Assembly: GCA_009869945.1 (NCBI GenBank)
Contig: WIXG01000232.1
Location: 61,743-125,742, forward strand
Reading direction: 5' to 3'
Source: Mesaphorura yosii
Taxonomy: Eukaryota > Arthropoda > Collembola > Poduromorpha > Tullbergiidae
Length of the DNA: 64,000 nt
Below the pieces are notes generated by a model that was not told where the DNA came from, did not search any database, and was given only the letters and a program-made list of their open reading frames with translations. The position numbers and the translations under genes were made by a program. Positions 59,838 to 64,000 of the stretch are shown here, piece by piece; the first letter of the stretch is position 1; each line of letters starts with the position of its first letter.

Positions 59838-62087
59838 ATGGCAGCAGCGGCGGCTCTCGCGCCTCAGCCGGGGCCAAGTGGCGGCGACTCCTCAGGAGCG
59901 CAAGAGCAGAAGCGGTTTCAAGTGCATTTCGAGTTGCTGAATTTCTCTCCCGACCCGAACGAGCCGTTTCCAAGTCTGAACATTCACGTGATGCCCCGGC
60001 AGCCCGATGGAACGTTCAACAAGCTACGTGGAATGTACTCCTTCCAAATGAAGTGGTACGGAGGCGACGTGCACTTGAACGAAGTCTTCATGGACGAAGT
60101 CGTGTCTCAAGACCAGCTCAACGCAGCTGCCATTGCCGGCAACCCGCGACAGAAGCTGGCGATCCAAAAGCAGCGGTTCACGCAGGGTGGGTTTGGCTAC
60201 ATTCACAGGGGCGTCACCAATCGGGGGCTGGCGGTCGTCGTCAAGAAGCCACGGTCGAGAAAGGGCCAGGGCGAGGAGGGACAGGCGAGGGTCATCGCGG
60301 GCGCCTACTTCGAGGCCGCCATGTCGACGGCGTTTGGCCGTAACCCAACTGCTTCAGGGAAGCCAACCGGTCACCCAAACATTCTCGGCCTGCTGAACTA
60401 CGTTCAACCTATGGACGGGCCGCCCTGGTTGGTTTACTACCACATGGAGCACGGTTCCCTCTTTGACGTGCTGCGGGACAACGGCCCGGGCGCCCTCCTC
60501 GAGTCACCCGAGAAGAAAATGAAGGTCACGCTGGACGTCGTCAGCGGCATGGAGTACCTCCACTCCCGGAAATGCATCCACCGTGACCTCACGCCGAGAA
60601 ACGTCCTGATTGGAATGGATTTAGACACCGAACGAAGCCTGATTGCAAAGATCACGGACTTTGGACTCTCGGCGTTCCTTGACGGGACCCGTTGCTCTCT
60701 ACGAATTGTAAGTGAATCCTCCTCTCTTTGGTGGGACTTGTATGATTTATTTGTGGCGATTATCTTGTGCCATGTAGCGCCCGAAATCTGAGCGCCCTTA
60801 CGACGGGAAGGAACAAGACGAGAGGAGGTGGGCGTACACGTTATACTTCACGGCACCGGAAGTGCTCCCGATCTACGAGAAGACGGTGGCAATTCTGCCC
60901 AGGAGCCACTGGGAAGAAATCAGGAGCCAATGGGAAGAATTGCTGTGCGCGGACGACGCTAGCGCCCAAGCCCAAGCAGAGCCCCGACCCGGCCCCTCCG
61001 CGCCCTCCAGCCCGCCGAGGCCACAGTCAGGCTGGTCGGAGGAAGAGGTCGGAATTCCGTGGGACGTGCTCTTCCGCGGCTTGCCGTACGGGGATCCTCC
61101 TGCCGCAAGGAGCTCCAGCCCTGCCCCTGACCCGTCTCCGTCCAGCACCTGCACGGACAGCCACGAGCCTGAGCTTGACCACGTCGAGGTGAAGGAAGCA
61201 GAGGAGCCCGAGTTTGTGACGCTCGACGCTGAGGGCGCATACCTCTTCAAGTCGGACGTCTGGTCCTTCGGCGTCTTGGCCCACCAGATTTGGACGGACG
61301 CGGCAAGCGACCCGTACAACAACTCCCAAACCGGGCTTGACAAACCGGTGAGCTCATGACCAAGCCTTTTCCGCTTGCAATTACTTGTGTGGTTGGCATA
61401 CCAATTAATTTACATTTTGTGCGACAGGGCTGGATGCTGCTCCTCAAGAACTACAATTTCCAGTTGTACACCGGCTGCAAAAGTAAATGACACACTTCTT
61501 TCCTCTTCGGACTACTGCGCGAATTTGAGTTTGAATTTTGTTCTCTCGTTTATCGCAGCCTTCAGCGAGCAAATCGGTCAAATTGTGGACAAGGCGCTCG
61601 AGTTCGGCCCACGCACCAATGCCAGCGCAAACTTGGAGCTCAAGAAAATTAAGGAGCGCCTGATGCAAAAGGTGCGAGACGGCTTGCAGCCTTGCGGGTC
61701 GCCCCAGTCTCAAGCTGAGGTCTTGGAGGAGCATTTCGCGAGCATTGCCGAGGAAGTGGTCATCCTTGTCGGAGACGGTGACGGCAAGGTCAACGCCCTG
61801 GCGAAGGTGAAGGCGGATTTGATTGAGGAAGTAGCTGCGCTTTGCAGGACCGCCAAGGCGAAGGGGCGGAGGCAAAAAATGTGCCCCAACGACTACGGTA
61901 AATTAAAGTAAATTAAATGTGAGCTCACTGCCGAGCTCGTTTTCATCATGACTAGCCTTTAAAATTTGCAGTGCGGATCCAAAACGAAGAAATCGATCAC
62001 ATCATCAGGAGCACGTTCCACGCGGAGCCGGACAGGAGACCCTCGTTCTCAGAAATCAGGCTGGCATTGGAGCAGGTCTTCTTTTAG
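59838..62087 (+). CDS. Divergent protein kinase with large inserts in the kinase core
   Basis: Five exons (59838-60707, 60778-61347, 61428-61482, 61559-61897, 61972-62087) close in phase and give 649 residues. Residues 1-110 are an unassigned N-terminal region. Kinase landmarks follow: glycine loop FTQGGFG (114-120), the likely VAIK equivalent VVVKKP (134-138), HRDLTPRNVL (248-257), DFG (274-276), APE (316-318), SDVWSFG (449-455) and PDRRPSF near the C-terminus. About 130 residues separate APE from SDVWSFG, where about 20-30 is normal; the insert is proline/serine-rich and acidic. A second insert of about 110 residues, helical and charged, precedes RPSF. The catalytic loop has Thr where Ser/Thr kinases have Lys (HRDLKPxN) and tyrosine kinases have AAR. 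Core catalytic residues remain, so activity is possible. I cannot place it in a named family. Confidence 0.85.
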
Positions 62088-62462
62088 CCGTTAGTAAGAT
62101 GGTCAAGCATGACCATGCAAGACTCACCGATACGTTTGGGTACGTGACTCGTGGCAAACTCGTCACATTCTCAATTAAGCTCTTCCAGACGGACCTTGAC
62201 ACAAGGAAAGTGGCGAAAAATTATTTAATTGATTAATTAAATTATCCCCGGCAGACGCTGGTCTGGTCGGACCTTGCCATCAAATGGCAAATGACTTGAT
62301 TTTGCGCATTAAGAATTGAATTGGCAAACACAGAGCGAAAATTTCTACGGCATTTGGCTTGAACCAGTTGGTTCTACGCTGCAACGCGCGTCGTGTCGTG
62401 ACCCTTCCCCGTTTCCAAGATGATGTGCCTCGGTTACTTCCCGCGAAATAACCACAGCGGGA
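62088..62462. other. Kinase 3' flank, nothing recognised
   Basis: This is a 3' UTR and spacer candidate; no gene or repeat is seen. Confidence 0.5.
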
Positions 62463-62478
62463 TTAGGTTAGGTTAGGG
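62463..62478 (+). repeat. Short interstitial TTAGG run
   Basis: TTAGGTTAGGTTAGGG consists of three TTAGG units plus a G. TTAGG is the telomere unit of most arthropods. It sits just before the decayed element fragments. Confidence 0.8.
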
Positions 62479-62482
62479 TTTT

Positions 62483-62704
62483 ATGAGGAAGCGCAATGTA
62501 TTTGGCAAGGTGCCCATGCATTTCAGTAGGGGCCATTATGCCCCTGTGTTAAATTTAGGCTCTTCGTCCGAAGTCGGATCAGAGTACTTGGACCCAACTG
62601 GCTTCATTCTGGCGCGGCGTCGACACGCTGTCAGGCGTCATGTCGGAGATATCCCGGTCACGCTGGTTGAAGACTTTAGCGGCTGGTTTGACATGGCAAA
62701 GTAG
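62483..62704 (+). other. 73-codon open frame of unknown origin
   Basis: The frame begins at an ATG and encodes an Arg/His-rich peptide with segments such as LDPTGFILARRRHAVRRHVG and ending WFDMAK. I recognise no domain. A second small frame follows at 62760-62842 (MYELRLLTETLQKMIYDRPM). Both are on the same strand as the polymerase fragments, so they may be decayed parts of the same element, but this is unproven. Confidence 0.3.
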
Positions 62705-62870
62705 GTCGTGTAGTTACGATCCTAGGAATTTCGCAGCATAGAATTCAGAACCAACACCATGTACGAGCTTCGACTTCTGACAGAAACCCTGCAGAAGATG
62801 ATTTACGACAGGCCAATGGTCGACATCAACAGTGAATTGTAAAGGAACGTCACCACCAATACTTTTTTTT

Positions 62871-63484
62871 CATTTTCATGGCTACGTGTTCCATGGATGC
62901 CCAAAATGTTTCGAAAGAACAGTTATCAGTCCCATCAAGAAGGAAACGATGGACGACTTGTACAAGAAAACCCTGAAAACTTTGATAGTTGATGGTTCGG
63001 GATTATAAAATGTAGAATGTATCAACCACCACGATTGTGTCATCTCGTGTTTCCTGCAAAAATTAGAGGAAAGTTGATACACACTCTTTGCTATACGTGC
63101 GCCGAAGAAAAAGTTCAAGAGTGCCATCACAACGAAGTCGAACGATCGTTCATTGGAACTTAGACGACTATTGAGGCACTTGAAAAAGGTTAAAAAATTG
63201 GACAAATTTACGAAATCGAAAACTTTGAAAACAAATCAAATGAATTGTTCAAAGAGTACGTAAGAATGTTTCTCAAAGTCAAACTGGAAGCAAGTGGAGT
63301 ACCAAATGGTATGGATATTGACGAATTTATTCAACAAGCTCAACACAAATAAGGAATTGCACTAGATCGGAATATGGTTGAAGAGATTCCAGGCACAAGG
63401 GCCGTCACTAAGATATGTTTGAACTCGCTGTGGGATAAATTTGGCCAGCGGCAGAATATGGGAGCAGCAGAATGTGACCGATGA
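62871..63484 (+). mobile_element. Decayed Polinton/Maverick-type family B DNA polymerase fragments
   Basis: Two separated stretches resemble the protein-primed DNA polymerase B of Polinton/Maverick elements. The first (62871-63008) contains HFHGYVFHGCPKCFER and a TMDDLYKKT segment. The second (63245-63484) contains FLKVKLEASGVPNGMDI, then EEIPGTRAVTKICLNSLW and DKFGQR, equivalent to the palm-region N-S-x-[FW]-G-K-F-G-Q-R motif. The first ends at a TAA (63006-63008). The second has an in-frame TAA at 63350-63352 and ends at a TGA (63482-63484). The region between them is frame-shifted. No integrase, capsid or terminal repeat was recognised. The copy is inactive. Confidence 0.75.
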
Positions 63485-64000
63485 CTATGGGATAAGGTAA
63501 TAGTAAAAAACGAATAAAGTGGTCAACCGAGGAGCGATTTGAAATTAATTATAATAAATTCTACATATTATGGGCCGTCCGTGATAAAAGTTTCATAAAA
63601 TTTCGTAAATGGGTGCCTGAGTTATTGTAATGCGAATGTTTGAATTTTCATTGGAGGTAATGGCACTTTATAAAGTTTAATATTTCCGCTGATTTTCGCA
63701 CATCTCGGAAAAGCCAATACTATCGTTGAATGGTGTGGGTTGTGTTCTACCAAAATTCTTCCCACCGCGTCCCCCAACCTTAACATGTGCGAGATATGTA
63801 GATAAATGTTAATGAAATTGAGCTTCCTTTGCTCAGACTTTCCGTTATGTAAAGAAAGAAACAAACTTCGAGGGCAGCCAAATTGTATCATAAATGTTGA
63901 AACAAAACGATTTTACAAAATAATAACGCACATTGAATGCATAGTGTACAGTGTGTTAAACCTCCAAGAGGCCGCCTAATTTTGTTGTTTTGTGGCGAAC
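63485..64000. other. Right end, nothing recognised
   Basis: AT-rich sequence. The minus-strand frame at 63622-63891 (89 codons) has no domain signature. It may be flanking or element-derived DNA. Confidence 0.4.

Noticed and set aside
1-64000. CRISPR arrays, bacterial operons or tRNA genes
   Set aside because: No regularly spaced repeats, no ribosome-binding-site-led operons, and no cloverleaf I could support; the DNA is clearly eukaryotic.

Overview
The window is eukaryotic nuclear DNA, most likely from an arthropod. Evidence: spliceosomal GT-AG introns throughout; an insect-type serine-enriched/RapGAP/BTB gene; a two-RRM Sex-lethal-like gene; BEL/Pao and Polinton-type element remnants; and a short run of the arthropod telomere unit TTAGG. 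Many genes have 65-140 nt introns, with a few unusually short candidates (35-48 nt). A hexapod or crustacean is my inference; the species cannot be named from the sequence.

Layout. (1) 1-610, minus strand: the 5' three exons of ribosomal protein L7 (uL30), running off the left edge. (2) 2305-40821, minus strand: one very large gene, reconstructed here as 30 coding exons (about 1,443 codons), orthologous to insect serine-enriched protein (gprs). It encodes an N-terminal array of R-R-x-S/T motifs, a LIM-like half zinc finger, a Rap/Ran-GAP domain with its catalytic GND asparagine, a BTB domain split by a long insert, and a BACK region. All junctions close in phase except one (13623-13661). (3) 14130-15572, plus strand, nested in a gprs intron: a five-exon gene model ending in a GIY-YIG-like nuclease domain. 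(4) 40822-53271: about 12.4 kb in which I find no convincing gene. (5) 53272-55730, minus: complete eight-exon NMD3 (60S export adaptor). (6) 56028-56893, plus: a three-exon Sex-lethal-like RNA-binding protein, divergent from NMD3 across 297 bp. (7) 57840-58481: decayed BEL/Pao gag fragment. (8) 58663-59400, minus: PPPDE-type cysteine isopeptidase-like gene. (9) 59838-62087, plus: an unusual five-exon protein kinase, divergent from the PPPDE gene across 437 bp. (10) 62463-63484: a TTAGG run followed by decayed fragments of a protein-primed family B DNA polymerase of Polinton/Maverick type; nothing recognised after that.

RPL7 and NMD3 serve ribosome composition and 60S export. The gprs protein would couple Rap GTPase inactivation to a BTB/BACK scaffold, possibly under basophilic kinase control. 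The most unusual items are the nested GIY-YIG gene, the split-core kinase and the non-closing gprs exon junction. Exon coordinates come from manual translation and phase matching, not transcript data.
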